Part shown: positions 8,009-19,187 of the stretch, in pieces
Numbering within the stretch: position 1 is the stretch's first letter
Layout of the letters: each line of letters begins with the position of its first letter
Assembly (NCBI RefSeq): GCF_029964055.1
Contig: NZ_CP124836.1
Span: 620,001 to 684,000, forward strand
Length of the DNA: 64,000 nucleotides
Direction of reading: 5' to 3'
Origin: Arthrobacter sp. EM1
GTDB taxonomy: Bacteria > Actinomycetota > Actinomycetes > Actinomycetales > Micrococcaceae
Notes under the pieces: generated by a model
Database searches by the model: none
What the model was told of the DNA's origin: nothing
Seen by the model: the letters and a program-made list of their open reading frames with translations, nothing else
Position numbers and translations under genes: made by a program

Positions 8009-9428
8009 AAACAACGAGCCTCGACGCTCGAGCGAACCGGATCTGGACCTGAATCCGGAACCCCTCGACGCCCCGGAAACCGGGCCGGCCGCTGTGGCCG
8101 AAACGAAGACCGGGGCCCCCGCAGATGACGCAGCCCTGGCCACTTCCCTGGACACAGCCGGCGGTGCAATGCGGCCATCGGCGGTTCCCGTCTCGGCCCA
8201 GAGCGGCTCCCTTGCAGCTGCGGGGGACTCGGATTCGGTGCTGCGCCAGATCTTCACCGGAAACGGCATTGTGACAGCACTGGCTGTCCTCCTTGCCTTG
8301 ATTCTTGGGGGACTGCTTATTGCCAGCACCGACAAGGAGGTCGCGGCGACGTCGAGCTACTTCTTTGCCCGCCCGGCCGACTTCCTCGCCGCCGTCTGGT
8401 CAGCCGCGACAAGTTCCTACGTCGCGCTCTTCCAGGGCTCGGTCTTCAACCCGCGGGGCAGCGGCTTGGGCGGACAGTTCGCCCCGCTGCTGGAAACACT
8501 CACCATCGCCACTCCGCTGATCACCGCCGGCCTCGGTGTCGCCCTGGCATTCCGCGCGGGACTCTTTAACATCGGCGCGCAGGGCCAGATCATCATGGCC
8601 GGCATCGTGGCCGCCTGGGTCGGTTTCGAGCTGGAGCTGCCGGTGGGCCTTCACCTGCTGCTTGTGGTGCTTGCCGGCGTCGTTGGCGGCGCCGTCTGGG
8701 GCGGCCTGGTCGGCGTGCTCAAAGCGCGGACCGGGGCCCATGAGGTCATCGTGACCATCATGTTCAACTACATTGCCCTGTACCTGGTGCGCTACCTCCT
8801 GGACACACCGGCGTTCCAGCGTCCCGGGGAAACCACACCTATCTCACCGCTGCTGGACCCGTCGGCCGTATATCCGCAGCTTTTCGGCAGCCAGTACCGG
8901 CTGCACCTTGGCTTCCTGCTGGCCATCGCGGCAACGGTGTTCGTCTGGTGGCTGCTGAACCGCTCGACCATCGGCTTCGAGTTCCGCGCGGTGGGAGCCA
9001 ACCCAAATGCGGCACTCACCGCAGGCATCAACGTCCCGCGCGCCACCATCCTGGTGATGGCGATCGCCGGCGGCCTCGCCGGACTGGCCGGCGTCGCGCA
9101 GGTAGCGGGAACCGAAAAAGTACTCACCGACGGTGTAGCGGCGACCTACGGCTTTGACGCCATTACCGTCGCACTGCTGGGACGTTCGACGCCGTGGGGC
9201 ACCTTCGCCGCCGGTGTGCTGTTCGGCGCCTTCCGCGCCGGTGCGGTCCAGATGCAGATCCAGACCGGAACCCCGATAGACATTGTGCTGGTGGTGCAGT
9301 CGCTCATTGTGCTGTTCATCGCGGCGCCACCCCTGGTCCGGGCCGTTTTTGGGCTCAACCCGCGCAAAAAGAAGGCCGTATCCGCCGGCAAGTCCCAGCA
9401 GGCAGCAGCCACCGGAGGTGCAGCATGA
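8001..9428 (+). CDS. ABC transporter permease 1 (nucleoside importer)
   Basis: The 475-aa membrane protein is the larger of two permeases of the BMP-type importer (YufP/BmpC-like). A hydrophilic, acidic N-terminal cytoplasmic region of about 85 residues precedes the first membrane span. Family motifs include LFNIGAQGQIIMAG, RTGAHEVIVTIMFNYIALYL, GANPNAALTAGI and YGFDAITVALLGR. About nine to ten hydrophobic segments are visible. It overlaps the ATPase gene by 8 bp and the second permease by 4 bp, so stoichiometric coupled translation is likely. The long N-terminal extension is unusual beside shorter homologues. Confidence 0.9.
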   Translation: MSENNEPRRSSEPDLDLNPEPLDAPETGPAAVAETKTGAPADDAALATSLDTAGGAMRPSAVPVSAQSGSLAAAGDSDSVLRQIFTGNGIVTALAVLLALILGGLLIASTDKEVAATSSYFFARPADFLAAVWSAATSSYVALFQGSVFNPRGSGLGGQFAPLLETLTIATPLITAGLGVALAFRAGLFNIGAQGQIIMAGIVAAWVGFELELPVGLHLLLVVLAGVVGGAVWGGLVGVLKARTGAHEVIVTIMFNYIALYLVRYLLDTPAFQRPGETTPISPLLDPSAVYPQLFGSQYRLHLGFLLAIAATVFVWWLLNRSTIGFEFRAVGANPNAALTAGINVPRATILVMAIAGGLAGLAGVAQVAGTEKVLTDGVAATYGFDAITVALLGRSTPWGTFAAGVLFGAFRAGAVQMQIQTGTPIDIVLVVQSLIVLFIAAPPLVRAVFGLNPRKKKAVSAGKSQQAAATGGAA

Positions 9429-10762
9429 GCACAACAACAACGTCCCCCGTCCCGGGAGAACCCCGTAAGCAAGAGCAGGACCGCCCGCGTCCAGAGGCGA
9501 ACAGGAAGCCGACGGTCTCCGCCAAACCGGTCACCTGGAAGCTGCCCGTGACGCTGCTGGTCCTGGCCGTCATCGCATTCGTCTTTTTTGGCCTGCTGGG
9601 CCCGCACGAGACGGCAAAATTCGGCATCTCCTCCGGCGGGGATTTCTTCCAGCTGCCGGCTATCGAGGCGCCGGCCTACCTCACCGGGCTGGTGCTGTCC
9701 GTGATCCTGCTGGCCCTGGCCGGCTACGCGATGTTCCTCAAGACAAAAATCCAGCGGCCCCCGCGCTGGCTGCCTGTCCTGTTCACGGTCCTGTTCGTGG
9801 TGGCCTTCCTGGTCTGGGTGGTCGGCGGCGCCCGGACCCCCAGCATCTCGCTGGCGGGCCTGATCGCCGGATCCGTGACCCTCGCCGTACCGATTGTCTT
9901 CGGCTCCCTGTCAGGGGTGCTGTGCGAACGAGCCGGCGTTGTGAACATCGCCATTGAAGGCCAGTTGCTTGGCGGTGCCTTCACCGCCGCTATCGTTGCC
10001 AGCCTGACCGGCAGCCCGTACCTGGGTCTGCTCGCGGCAGCCGTGGCCGGAGCCCTCGTCTCGATGGTGCTGGCAGTGTTCAGCATCAAGTACGTGGTCA
10101 ACCAGATCATCGTCGGTGTGGTGCTCAACGTCCTGATCTCGGGCCTCACGGGCTTTCTGTTCAGCACCGTGATGCAGGCGGACAAGGAAATGTTTAACTC
10201 GCCGGGGCGGCTTCCCATCATCGAAATTCCGGGGCTGTCCAGCATCCCGGTCCTCGGACCCATCCTCTTCAAGCAGTCCGTTGTTGGCTACCTGATGTAC
10301 GTGGCCGTGATCGTGGTGTGGATTGCGCTGTTCAAGACCAAGTGGGGCCTGCGGGTCCGCGCCGTCGGCGAACACCCGCAGGCTGCCGACACCCTGGGCA
10401 TCAACGTCAACGCAACCCGGTTCTGGAACGTCACCCTCGGCGGCGCTGTAGCCGGGATCGGTGGATCGTTCTTCACGCTGGTGGCGATCGACAGCTTCAC
10501 GAAGGAGATCTCCGGTGGCCGCGGCTTTATTGCCCTCGCGGCGATGATCCTGGGGCGCTGGAATCCGTTGGGGGCGTTCTTCGCAGCGCTGCTGTTTGGT
10601 TTCGCCGACAACCTGCAGAGCATTGTGACGATCATCGGCACCCCGGTGCCGAGCCAGTTTATGGCAATGCTGCCCTACCTCGTAACCGTGTTTGCGGTCG
10701 CCGGACTCGTTGGCCGGTCCCGGCCGCCGGCCGCCGACGGCATACCGTATGTGAAGGGTTGA
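9425..10762 (+). CDS. ABC transporter permease 2 (nucleoside importer)
   Basis: This is the second permease of the nucleoside importer, YufQ/BmpD-like, 445 aa. An N-terminal part of about 130 residues carries three hydrophobic spans before the family core. The core shows GSLSGVLCERAGVVNIAIEGQ, KWGLRVRAVGEHPQAADTLGI and SGGRGFIALAAMILGRWNP. ATG 9425 overlaps the stop of permease 1 by 4 bp. Cytidine deaminase begins 2 nt after the stop, which ties transport to pyrimidine nucleoside salvage. Confidence 0.9.
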   Translation: MSTTTTSPVPGEPRKQEQDRPRPEANRKPTVSAKPVTWKLPVTLLVLAVIAFVFFGLLGPHETAKFGISSGGDFFQLPAIEAPAYLTGLVLSVILLALAGYAMFLKTKIQRPPRWLPVLFTVLFVVAFLVWVVGGARTPSISLAGLIAGSVTLAVPIVFGSLSGVLCERAGVVNIAIEGQLLGGAFTAAIVASLTGSPYLGLLAAAVAGALVSMVLAVFSIKYVVNQIIVGVVLNVLISGLTGFLFSTVMQADKEMFNSPGRLPIIEIPGLSSIPVLGPILFKQSVVGYLMYVAVIVVWIALFKTKWGLRVRAVGEHPQAADTLGINVNATRFWNVTLGGAVAGIGGSFFTLVAIDSFTKEISGGRGFIALAAMILGRWNPLGAFFAALLFGFADNLQSIVTIIGTPVPSQFMAMLPYLVTVFAVAGLVGRSRPPAADGIPYVKG

Positions 10763-10764
10763 CG

Positions 10765-11165
10765 ATGGAGTGCACCAACGTTGACTGGGCGGCCCTCAAG
10801 GCCGCCGCGGTCACCGCGATGGCCAATGCCTACGCGCCGTATTCGAAGTTCGCGGTCGGGGCAGCAGCCCTCACCGCGGACGGCCGGATTGTGAGCGGCT
10901 GCAACGTCGAAAATGCCAGCTACGGGCTGACGCTGTGTGCCGAGTGCGCCCTCGTCGGTAATTTGCAGATGACCGGCGGCGGCCTGCTCCGTGCCTTCTA
11001 CTGCGTCGACGCCGGCGGCAACGTGCTGATGCCGTGCGGTCGCTGCCGGCAGTTGCTCTATGAATTCAGGGCTCCCGACATGGAGCTTATGACCACGCAG
11101 GGAATCAAGACCATGGGCCAGGTCCTTCCCGATGCTTTTGGCCCCCAACACCTGGAGGAACCCCG

Positions 11166-11169
<4 letters not shown>
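10765..11169 (+). CDS. cdd: Cytidine deaminase
   Basis: This zinc enzyme converts cytidine and deoxycytidine to uridine and deoxyuridine. The 134-aa length is that of the homotetrameric type. Zinc ligands are Cys58 (in CAE, with catalytic Glu60), Cys91 and Cys94 in PCGRCRQ. The substrate-binding motif NVENASYG is at 47-54. The start lies 2 nt after the permease stop and the stop overlaps the GTG of deoA by 4 nt, so the gene is embedded in the nucleoside operon. Confidence 0.96.
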
Positions 11170-12485
<1,316 letters not shown>

Positions 12486-12493
12486 CCGCCGGG

Positions 12494-12551
12494 TTGCCCT
12501 ATCGGCGGTGGGCCAACCCTCGGGGTTTGGCCGCCACAAGTGATAGGGCAA
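12494..12551. repeat. 58-nt inverted repeat after deoA
   Basis: TTGCCCTATC (12494-12503) pairs perfectly with GATAGGGCAA (12542-12551). Inside, a GGCGG/GGCCAA segment pairs with TTGGCC/GCC with a bulge. There is no T-run, so it is not a classical terminator. It could be a processing or attenuation hairpin or a REP-like element. Confidence 0.6.
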
Positions 12552-12603
12552 GCCGGCAGTACACTTGCACAACAGCAGTCCTCCCGTTGTTTGTTAGGAA
12601 ACC

Positions 12604-13254
12604 GTGCAGGCAATCAACGACTTCATCCTTGCCGCCGCAGGCCAACCCTGGGTGCTCCTCCTGGTGTTTGTATGCTGCGTGATTGACGGCTTCTTCCCGC
12701 CTGTTCCCAGCGAATCCGTGGTCGTCGGACTGGCCTCGGTGGCGGCCAGCGCCGGTGTTCCCAACGCGTTGCTGCTCGCCGCGACGGCGGCCGCGGGCGC
12801 GTTCCTCGGGGACAACATCGCCTACCTGATCGGCCGCAACACCGGCACGCAGCGCTGGGCCTGGTCGCGCGGGCATCGTATGCAGCGTGCGTTCCGCTGG
12901 GCCGGCACCGAGCTGCGCAAACGGCCCGCCTCCCTGGTCCTGGTGGCGCGGTTCGTCCCGATCGGCCGGGTGGCGGTCAACCTGACGGCCGGCGCCACCG
13001 GGTTCCCGCGTCCGCGCTTTGTTGGGTTGACGGTGCTCTCCGCGGTGCTCTGGGCCTTGTACTCGGTCGCAACGGGACTGTTTTTTGGCCAATGGTTTGC
13101 GGAGAACCACCTGCTCGGGGTCATCGTCGCCGTGATTTGCGCGATCGGCCTGGGCATCCTGGTGGACGTCCTCATCCGCAGGCTCCGCGGAACCCTGCCC
13201 GTGGAGCCCGAACTGCCGGTCCCGCCTGCCGGGTCCCAACCGACTGAGCGCTGA
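12604..13254 (+). CDS. DedA family membrane protein (first copy)
   Basis: DedA/SNARE-associated (VTT domain) proteins are integral membrane proteins linked to lipid and undecaprenyl-phosphate carrier flipping and to envelope homeostasis. The 216-aa product shows the family pattern: DGFFPPVPSESVVVGLAS early, GAFLGDNIAYLIGRNTG, then VARFVPIGRVAVNLTAGATGF with the conserved arginines. Start GTG 12604 follows AGGAA at about 12596. A second DedA gene lies 96 bp downstream with the same motifs, indicating an old tandem duplication. Its role beside nucleoside genes is not evident. Confidence 0.88.
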   Translation: MQAINDFILAAAGQPWVLLLVFVCCVIDGFFPPVPSESVVVGLASVAASAGVPNALLLAATAAAGAFLGDNIAYLIGRNTGTQRWAWSRGHRMQRAFRWAGTELRKRPASLVLVARFVPIGRVAVNLTAGATGFPRPRFVGLTVLSAVLWALYSVATGLFFGQWFAENHLLGVIVAVICAIGLGILVDVLIRRLRGTLPVEPELPVPPAGSQPTER

Positions 13255-13350
13255 AACCGGGAGATTCATCCGCCGGGAACGTAGCGTATCCGTTTCCGAC
13301 ATGGGACACTGAAGAGCGCTTTTCACCACTTTCCTAGGAGCAACGCCCGC

Positions 13351-14106
13351 GTGGAATTTATCAATGAGGCAATTCTCCATGCCGCGGGTCAATGGTGGAT
13401 TTTTCCAATTCTGACGATCTTCTGCTTCATTGACGGATTTGTGCCGATTCTGCCGAGCGAAACCCTGATCGTCGCCCTGGGTGCCCTGTCCGTGACATCC
13501 GGGCAGCCGAACATGTGGTTTGTGATGGCAGCGGCCGCCGTCGGCGCTATTGCCGGCGACAACATGGCCTACCTGCTGGGCCGGCATGTCGGCGTCGAGC
13601 GCTTCCGCTGGATGCGCAGGCCCAAGGTCCAGCGGGCGCTGAACTGGGCCCGCTACGAACTGGACAAACGTGGCGCCATGCTGATCTTCACGGCCCGCTA
13701 CATTCCGGTCGGGCGCGTGGCGGTCAACTGGATTGCCGGTACCACCGCCTACCCGCGCCGGCGCTTCGTCATCCTGGACATCTGCGCCTCAGTCACCTGG
13801 GTCGCGTATTCGGCCGGTGTTGGCATCCTCGCCGGCAACTGGGTCCATGAACACCCCCTGCTGGGCGTCGGCATCGCCATCGCCTTCGCCATTGTGCTGG
13901 GTATTGTCGTCGATCACCTCCTGACCTGGCTGCACCGCTGGCGCGACGCCCGGGGCGCCGCCACGGCAGCCGGCCGATCCGCCAACGCTGGCGCCACAGC
14001 CAAGACCGGACCCGCCCCGGCAGGCGCTGCCGGCTCGCCGGGCCAGGCTTCCGGCACTGCACCGGCGCCCAAGACCCGGGAGACACCGGCGGACGTCGAA
14101 GCCTGA
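13351..14106 (+). CDS. DedA family membrane protein (second copy)
   Basis: This 251-aa DedA/VTT-domain protein is paralogous to its upstream neighbour, with the same landmarks: DGFVPILPSETLIVALGA, GDNMAYLLGRHVG and FTARYIPVGRVAVNWIAG. It differs by a C-terminal Ala/Pro/Gly-rich hydrophilic tail of about 55 residues that looks disordered. The start is GTG 13351 after TAGGAG. Its two divergent amphipathic re-entrant regions flank the glycine-aspartate core typical of the family. Confidence 0.88.
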   Translation: MEFINEAILHAAGQWWIFPILTIFCFIDGFVPILPSETLIVALGALSVTSGQPNMWFVMAAAAVGAIAGDNMAYLLGRHVGVERFRWMRRPKVQRALNWARYELDKRGAMLIFTARYIPVGRVAVNWIAGTTAYPRRRFVILDICASVTWVAYSAGVGILAGNWVHEHPLLGVGIAIAFAIVLGIVVDHLLTWLHRWRDARGAATAAGRSANAGATAKTGPAPAGAAGSPGQASGTAPAPKTRETPADVEA

Positions 14107-14149
14107 TTCCTGGCTCCGGGCCCGGCTGGTATTGCACGGCATCGGACCC

Positions 14150-14155
14150 TAAGGT
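14150..14155 (+). promoter_or_regulatory. -10 hexamer TAAGGT, likely leaderless start of add
   Basis: The hexamer ends 6 nt before GTG 14162; no ribosome binding site is present. Confidence 0.5.
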
Positions 14156-14161
14156 TGGAAC

Positions 14162-15319
14162 GTGACTGAGATAATTCTTGACGCTGCCCCTGACCTCGAC
14201 TTTGACCTGAAGGGCCTCCCCAAGGTTTCCCTTCACGACCACCTGGACGGCGGACTCCGTCCGGCCACCATCATTGAACTTGCCGAGGCCGCGGGACACA
14301 CCCTGCCCTCCACCGATCCGGTCGCACTGGGGGAGTGGTTCCGCGAATCCGCGGACTCCGGCTCCCTGGTCCGCTACCTGGAGACCTTCGACCACACCAT
14401 CGCCGTGATGCAGACCAAGGCCGGACTCTTCCGTGTCGCCCAGGAATTCGTCGAAGACCTCGCCGACGACGGTGTTGTCTACGGTGAAGTGCGCTGGGCC
14501 CCCGAACAGCACCTCCAGCAGGGCCTGAGCCTGGACGAGGCCGTCGAAGCCGTACAGGCCGGCCTGGAGGCCGGTGTGGATGCCGTCGCCGAGACCGGCC
14601 GCGACATCCAGGTCGGCCAGCTCATCACCGCCATGCGCCATGCCGACCGTGGCCAGGAAATCGCGGAACTGGCGGTCCGCCACCGCAACAACGGTGCCGT
14701 AGGCTTCGACATCGCCGGCGCCGAAGACGGCTTCCTGCCATCCCGGTTCAAGGACGCCTTCACCTACCTTGCCCAGCACAACTTCCCGGCGACGGTGCAT
14801 GCCGGGGAAGCGGCCGGCCTTGAAAGCATCCAATCGGCGCTGGTCGACGGCCGCGCTCTGCGCTTGGGCCACGGCGTCCGGATCGCCGAGGACGTCACCG
14901 TTGAATTCGAAGCAGACGACGATGCCGACGGTGCCGGGGACGAGCTCGATGACAACATCGGCATGGTGACCTTGGGTGACCTGGCCAGCTGGGTCCGCGA
15001 CCGCGGCATCGCCCTGGAGATCTGCCCTTCCTCCAACCTGCAGACCGGCGCCGTGGCAGGGTTCGGCGAGGGCATCGAAAGCCACCCGCTGGACATGCTT
15101 TACCAGCTCGGCTTCAACGTCACCATCAACACCGACAACCGGCTGATGAGCGGCGTGACGCTCACGGATGAGTTCGAGCTGCTGGTCGAGACTTTCGACT
15201 ACGACCTCGATGACCTGCTGGAACTGACGCTGAACGCGGCCGAGGCCGCTTTCCTGCCGCTGGAGGAGAAGGAAGCCCTCGTCGAGTACATCAACGAGGC
15301 TTACGCCGACCTTGGCTAG
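14162..15319 (+). CDS. add: Adenosine deaminase
   Basis: This zinc enzyme deaminates adenosine and deoxyadenosine to inosine forms, the purine arm of nucleoside salvage. The 385-aa product has zinc ligands His25 and His27 (SLHDHLDGG), HAGE at 213-216, LGHG near 236 and NTDNRLMS around Asp325. An Asp/Glu-rich stretch at about 248-264 (EFEADDDADGAGDELDD) sits between the LGHG and EICPSSN motifs and is probably a surface loop insertion. Its own promoter suggests expression apart from the pyrimidine operon. It overlaps mazG by 8 bp. Confidence 0.95.
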   Translation: MTEIILDAAPDLDFDLKGLPKVSLHDHLDGGLRPATIIELAEAAGHTLPSTDPVALGEWFRESADSGSLVRYLETFDHTIAVMQTKAGLFRVAQEFVEDLADDGVVYGEVRWAPEQHLQQGLSLDEAVEAVQAGLEAGVDAVAETGRDIQVGQLITAMRHADRGQEIAELAVRHRNNGAVGFDIAGAEDGFLPSRFKDAFTYLAQHNFPATVHAGEAAGLESIQSALVDGRALRLGHGVRIAEDVTVEFEADDDADGAGDELDDNIGMVTLGDLASWVRDRGIALEICPSSNLQTGAVAGFGEGIESHPLDMLYQLGFNVTINTDNRLMSGVTLTDEFELLVETFDYDLDDLLELTLNAAEAAFLPLEEKEALVEYINEAYADLG

Positions 15320-16046
15320 CCTGGAGGACGCCGCGGGCCCGCCGCTGGGCGGACCCGCGGCAGCCGGGGTCCGCGGGACGGCCGGTGCTGTCGAAACGCT
15401 GGCGGAGACGATTGGCGCGCTGCGCGCCCACTGCCCCTGGATGGCTGCCCTCACCCATGAATCCCTCGTGGAGTACCTGCTTGAGGAGGCCTTCGAGGTG
15501 GCCGAAACCATCGAGACGGCCGGTGGCGACGCTGAGCTGAAAGCCGAACTGGGCGACGTCCTGCTTCAGGTGGTCCTCCATGCCCGGCTCGCCCAGGAAC
15601 GCGGCGCCTTCGACCTCGACGACGTGGCCCGCGGACTCACGGCCAAAATGGTCCGGCGCAACCCGCATGTGTTCCGCCGGGACGGTTCGCTGCAGGAGTC
15701 CTTTCCGGCCACGGTTGAGGAAATCGTCCGAACCTGGGACGCGGTTAAGCGCTCGGAACGGCTCGTCCCCGCCGGCCCGGAAGCCAACGGAGCCCTCGGC
15801 GGTATCCCCGCAGCCCTTCCCGCGCTGGCACGGGCGCAAAAACTCCAGGACCGCGCCAAACGGGCCGGCTTCCCGCCGTCAACCGGGCCGGTAGGGATAG
15901 CGGTTCCGCCCTCGGAAGAGCAACTCGGGGACCTGCTGTTCGCAATCGCGGCCGCCGCCCGGGCCCGGGGCCTGGACGCCGAACGGGCCCTCCGCGGCGC
16001 CAACCGCCGCTTCCAGGACGGCCAACACCCGCCGCGGTCACCCTAA
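15312..16046 (+). CDS. mazG: MazG nucleoside triphosphate pyrophosphohydrolase
   Basis: MazG hydrolyses NTPs and dNTPs to monophosphates and pyrophosphate, cleaning the pool of aberrant nucleotides. The 244-aa product has the metal-binding helices of the all-alpha NTP-PPase fold: HESLVEYLLEEAFEVAETIE with the EExxE pattern, then ELGDVLLQVVLHARL with ExxD. A second, weaker repeat ends with GDLLFAIAAAARARG. TTG 15312 overlaps the end of add by 8 bp; the first 25 residues are Gly/Ala-rich and the true start may be later. mazG directly before eno recurs in mycobacteria. Confidence 0.9.
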   Translation: MASLEDAAGPPLGGPAAAGVRGTAGAVETLAETIGALRAHCPWMAALTHESLVEYLLEEAFEVAETIETAGGDAELKAELGDVLLQVVLHARLAQERGAFDLDDVARGLTAKMVRRNPHVFRRDGSLQESFPATVEEIVRTWDAVKRSERLVPAGPEANGALGGIPAALPALARAQKLQDRAKRAGFPPSTGPVGIAVPPSEEQLGDLLFAIAAAARARGLDAERALRGANRRFQDGQHPPRSP

Positions 16047-16103
16047 TCGGCCAAAATGACGTCCGCCGCCGGATAGCTTTCTGTAACTTATCCCACTCTC
16101 GAC

Positions 16104-16109
16104 TAGGCT
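16104..16109 (+). promoter_or_regulatory. -10 hexamer TAGGCT upstream of eno
   Basis: The hexamer lies 93 nt before the start of eno, giving a normal leader with AAGGAG at about 16190-16195. The -35 box is unclear. Confidence 0.45.
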
Positions 16110-16142
16110 GGTAGCGACGAGGACGTCGGTTTTTCAGCTTGA

Positions 16143-17483
<1,341 letters not shown>

Positions 17484-17499
17484 TAACCGCAGGAACACA

Positions 17500-17545
17500 A
17501 AACCGGTGGCTATGGTTGAAAGACCATGGCTGCCGGTTTGTTTTT
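17500..17545 (+). terminator. Terminator of eno
   Basis: AAACCGG at 17500 and CCGGTTT at 17533 close an imperfect stem with inner CTATGGT/ACCATGG, followed by GTTTTT. Confidence 0.85.
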
Positions 17546-17672
17546 GAGACCGGCCTCGTGGCACCGTACGAGCGGAGCAGCACCCCGGCCCCTCGCCTGT
17601 GCCGCGGGCCGCGGGACCCAGCACTGAATGCAGCAAGCCAGCCGGGGGAGAACCTGGCATTACAGGAGTGAG

Positions 17673-18374
17673 ATGGCTACCCGCCGACCCAAGGTTCCCC
17701 GGGCCACGCCCGCGGCCCCGAAGTCTCCGGCCACCGGCGACGTCATCGAGGCTGATTTCGGCGGCTCCCGCGGAGCAGCGGGCCACGAGGACAGCAACGC
17801 CGCGGCGGATGGGCGCGGATCCGGCCGCACCGCGGGCCAGCACGCCGGCACTGCACCCTCGACACGGCAGGCCGGCGCTGCACGCCGTACACCGGCCCCG
17901 CGCAACGCTGTGCCCGGAGCGGCCACGAGCGGCACGGGCACGTCCAAGGCCGGTGCCGAAGCCGGCGGAGAACACCTCGACCCCGTGCCGGCGAAAGCCT
18001 TCTCCGGACGCATGCTGGCGCTTTTGGTCGTGATGATTGCCATCACGATCATGCTGGCGCCCACGGTCAAGATCTTCATTGAAAAACGCGGCGAAATAGC
18101 CGAACTCCAGGCGGACATCTCCGCCAAGCAGTCGCAGCAAAATGAGCTTAAACGCCAGGTCTCGCGGTGGCAGGATCCGAACTATGTAAAGCAGCAGGCC
18201 CGGGACCGCATTAACATGGTTATGCCCGGCGAAACGGGCTACTGGGTCTTCGGCAGCGATTTGCCTGCCGGGGCGGGCAGTGGCGCGGCCGGGGCGCAAT
18301 CCCAACAAGACCCGGCCGAGCTGCCTTGGGTCGATTCCCTCTGGGACTCGATCCGGCGCTCGGCAACAGACTAA
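17673..18374 (+). CDS. FtsB/DivIC-family septum formation protein
   Basis: A bitopic division protein that forms a periplasmic coiled-coil complex with FtsL and FtsQ. The 233-aa product has a basic, Pro/Ala-rich, probably disordered cytoplasmic region of about 110 residues. One membrane span follows at about residues 112-132 (MLALLVVMIAITIMLAPTV). The coiled coil begins at EKRGEIAELQADISAKQSQ and is followed by ARDRINMVMPGETGYWV, the usual DivIC ending. ATG 17673 has GGAG just upstream. The long N-terminal tail is usual for actinobacterial members. Confidence 0.87.
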   Translation: MATRRPKVPRATPAAPKSPATGDVIEADFGGSRGAAGHEDSNAAADGRGSGRTAGQHAGTAPSTRQAGAARRTPAPRNAVPGAATSGTGTSKAGAEAGGEHLDPVPAKAFSGRMLALLVVMIAITIMLAPTVKIFIEKRGEIAELQADISAKQSQQNELKRQVSRWQDPNYVKQQARDRINMVMPGETGYWVFGSDLPAGAGSGAAGAQSQQDPAELPWVDSLWDSIRRSATD

Positions 18375-18440
18375 AAAAGCGGCGCCCGCCGCAGGATCGT
18401 CGGACCGACAATCCAGACAGGGCAGGAAGGTGCCGCGCCC

Positions 18441-19187
18441 GTGGACGAGAACCGAGTGGACCAGACCCCGACTGCAGTGAATCCGGGATCCCCTGAGACG
18501 GCCCGGTCCGTGGCGGAAACCCGCCGGCCCTCGGCCCGTGACCTCGATGTCCTGAGCCGGCAGTTGGGACGCCCCGTGCGGGACGTCGTGGAGATCCCGG
18601 CCCGCTGCGTGTGCGGCAACCCGCTGGTAGCGGCCACGTCCCCACGGCTGAGCAACGGCACACCCTTCCCCACGACCTTCTACCTCACCCACCCGGTCAT
18701 CACATCCGCGGTCTCGCGGCTTGAAGCTGCCGGCCTGATGAACGAGATGAACGAACGGCTCGGGGCGGACGCGGAACTGGCCCTGGACTACCGGGCCGCC
18801 CACCGGGCCTACCTCGCGTCCCGTGCGGAGATCGGCGCCAGGTCCGGAATCGGTCCCGTGCCCGAAATTGACGGCATCTCCGCCGGGGGTATGCCCACCC
18901 GCGTCAAATGCCTGCACGTCCTGGTGGGCCAGTCGCTCGCAGCAGGACCGGGTGTGAATCCGCTCGGCGACGAGGCTATTGCGGCCATCAGCGAATGGTG
19001 GACACAGGAGCGCTGCTACTGCGACGGCGCCTGGCACACCGGCGGCGAGGCCCCCTCCCAGGACCTGAGCAGGCACGGCCCGCAGGGGCTGCCGGCGATC
19101 GTCGGCCGGCCGGCCCCGGTCCGTAAGGCACGTCCCGAGGACCCCGGCATCACGCCCGGGACCGAAACCGCCGGAGCCGGCAAATGA
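18441..19187 (+). CDS. DUF501 domain protein
   Basis: A conserved actinobacterial protein of unknown function. The 248-aa product has a short variable N-terminus, then a DUF501 core with RQLGRPVRDVVEIPARC, CGNPLVAATSPRL and PTTFYLTHP. Later conserved features are TRVKCLHVLVGQSLA, GVNPLGDEA and a WTQERCYCDG segment. Four cysteines (two in RCVCG, one in KCLH, one or two in RCYC) could form a metal site, but this is inference. GTG 18441 is the start. Its ATGA overlap with ppx indicates co-translation. Confidence 0.85.
   Translation: MDENRVDQTPTAVNPGSPETARSVAETRRPSARDLDVLSRQLGRPVRDVVEIPARCVCGNPLVAATSPRLSNGTPFPTTFYLTHPVITSAVSRLEAAGLMNEMNERLGADAELALDYRAAHRAYLASRAEIGARSGIGPVPEIDGISAGGMPTRVKCLHVLVGQSLAAGPGVNPLGDEAIAAISEWWTQERCYCDGAWHTGGEAPSQDLSRHGPQGLPAIVGRPAPVRKARPEDPGITPGTETAGAGK

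Noticed and set aside
6233..8335. Minus-strand open frame of 700 codons opposite the nucleoside ATPase
   Set aside because: It is antisense to two certain transporter genes, has no domain, and shows mirror codon bias.
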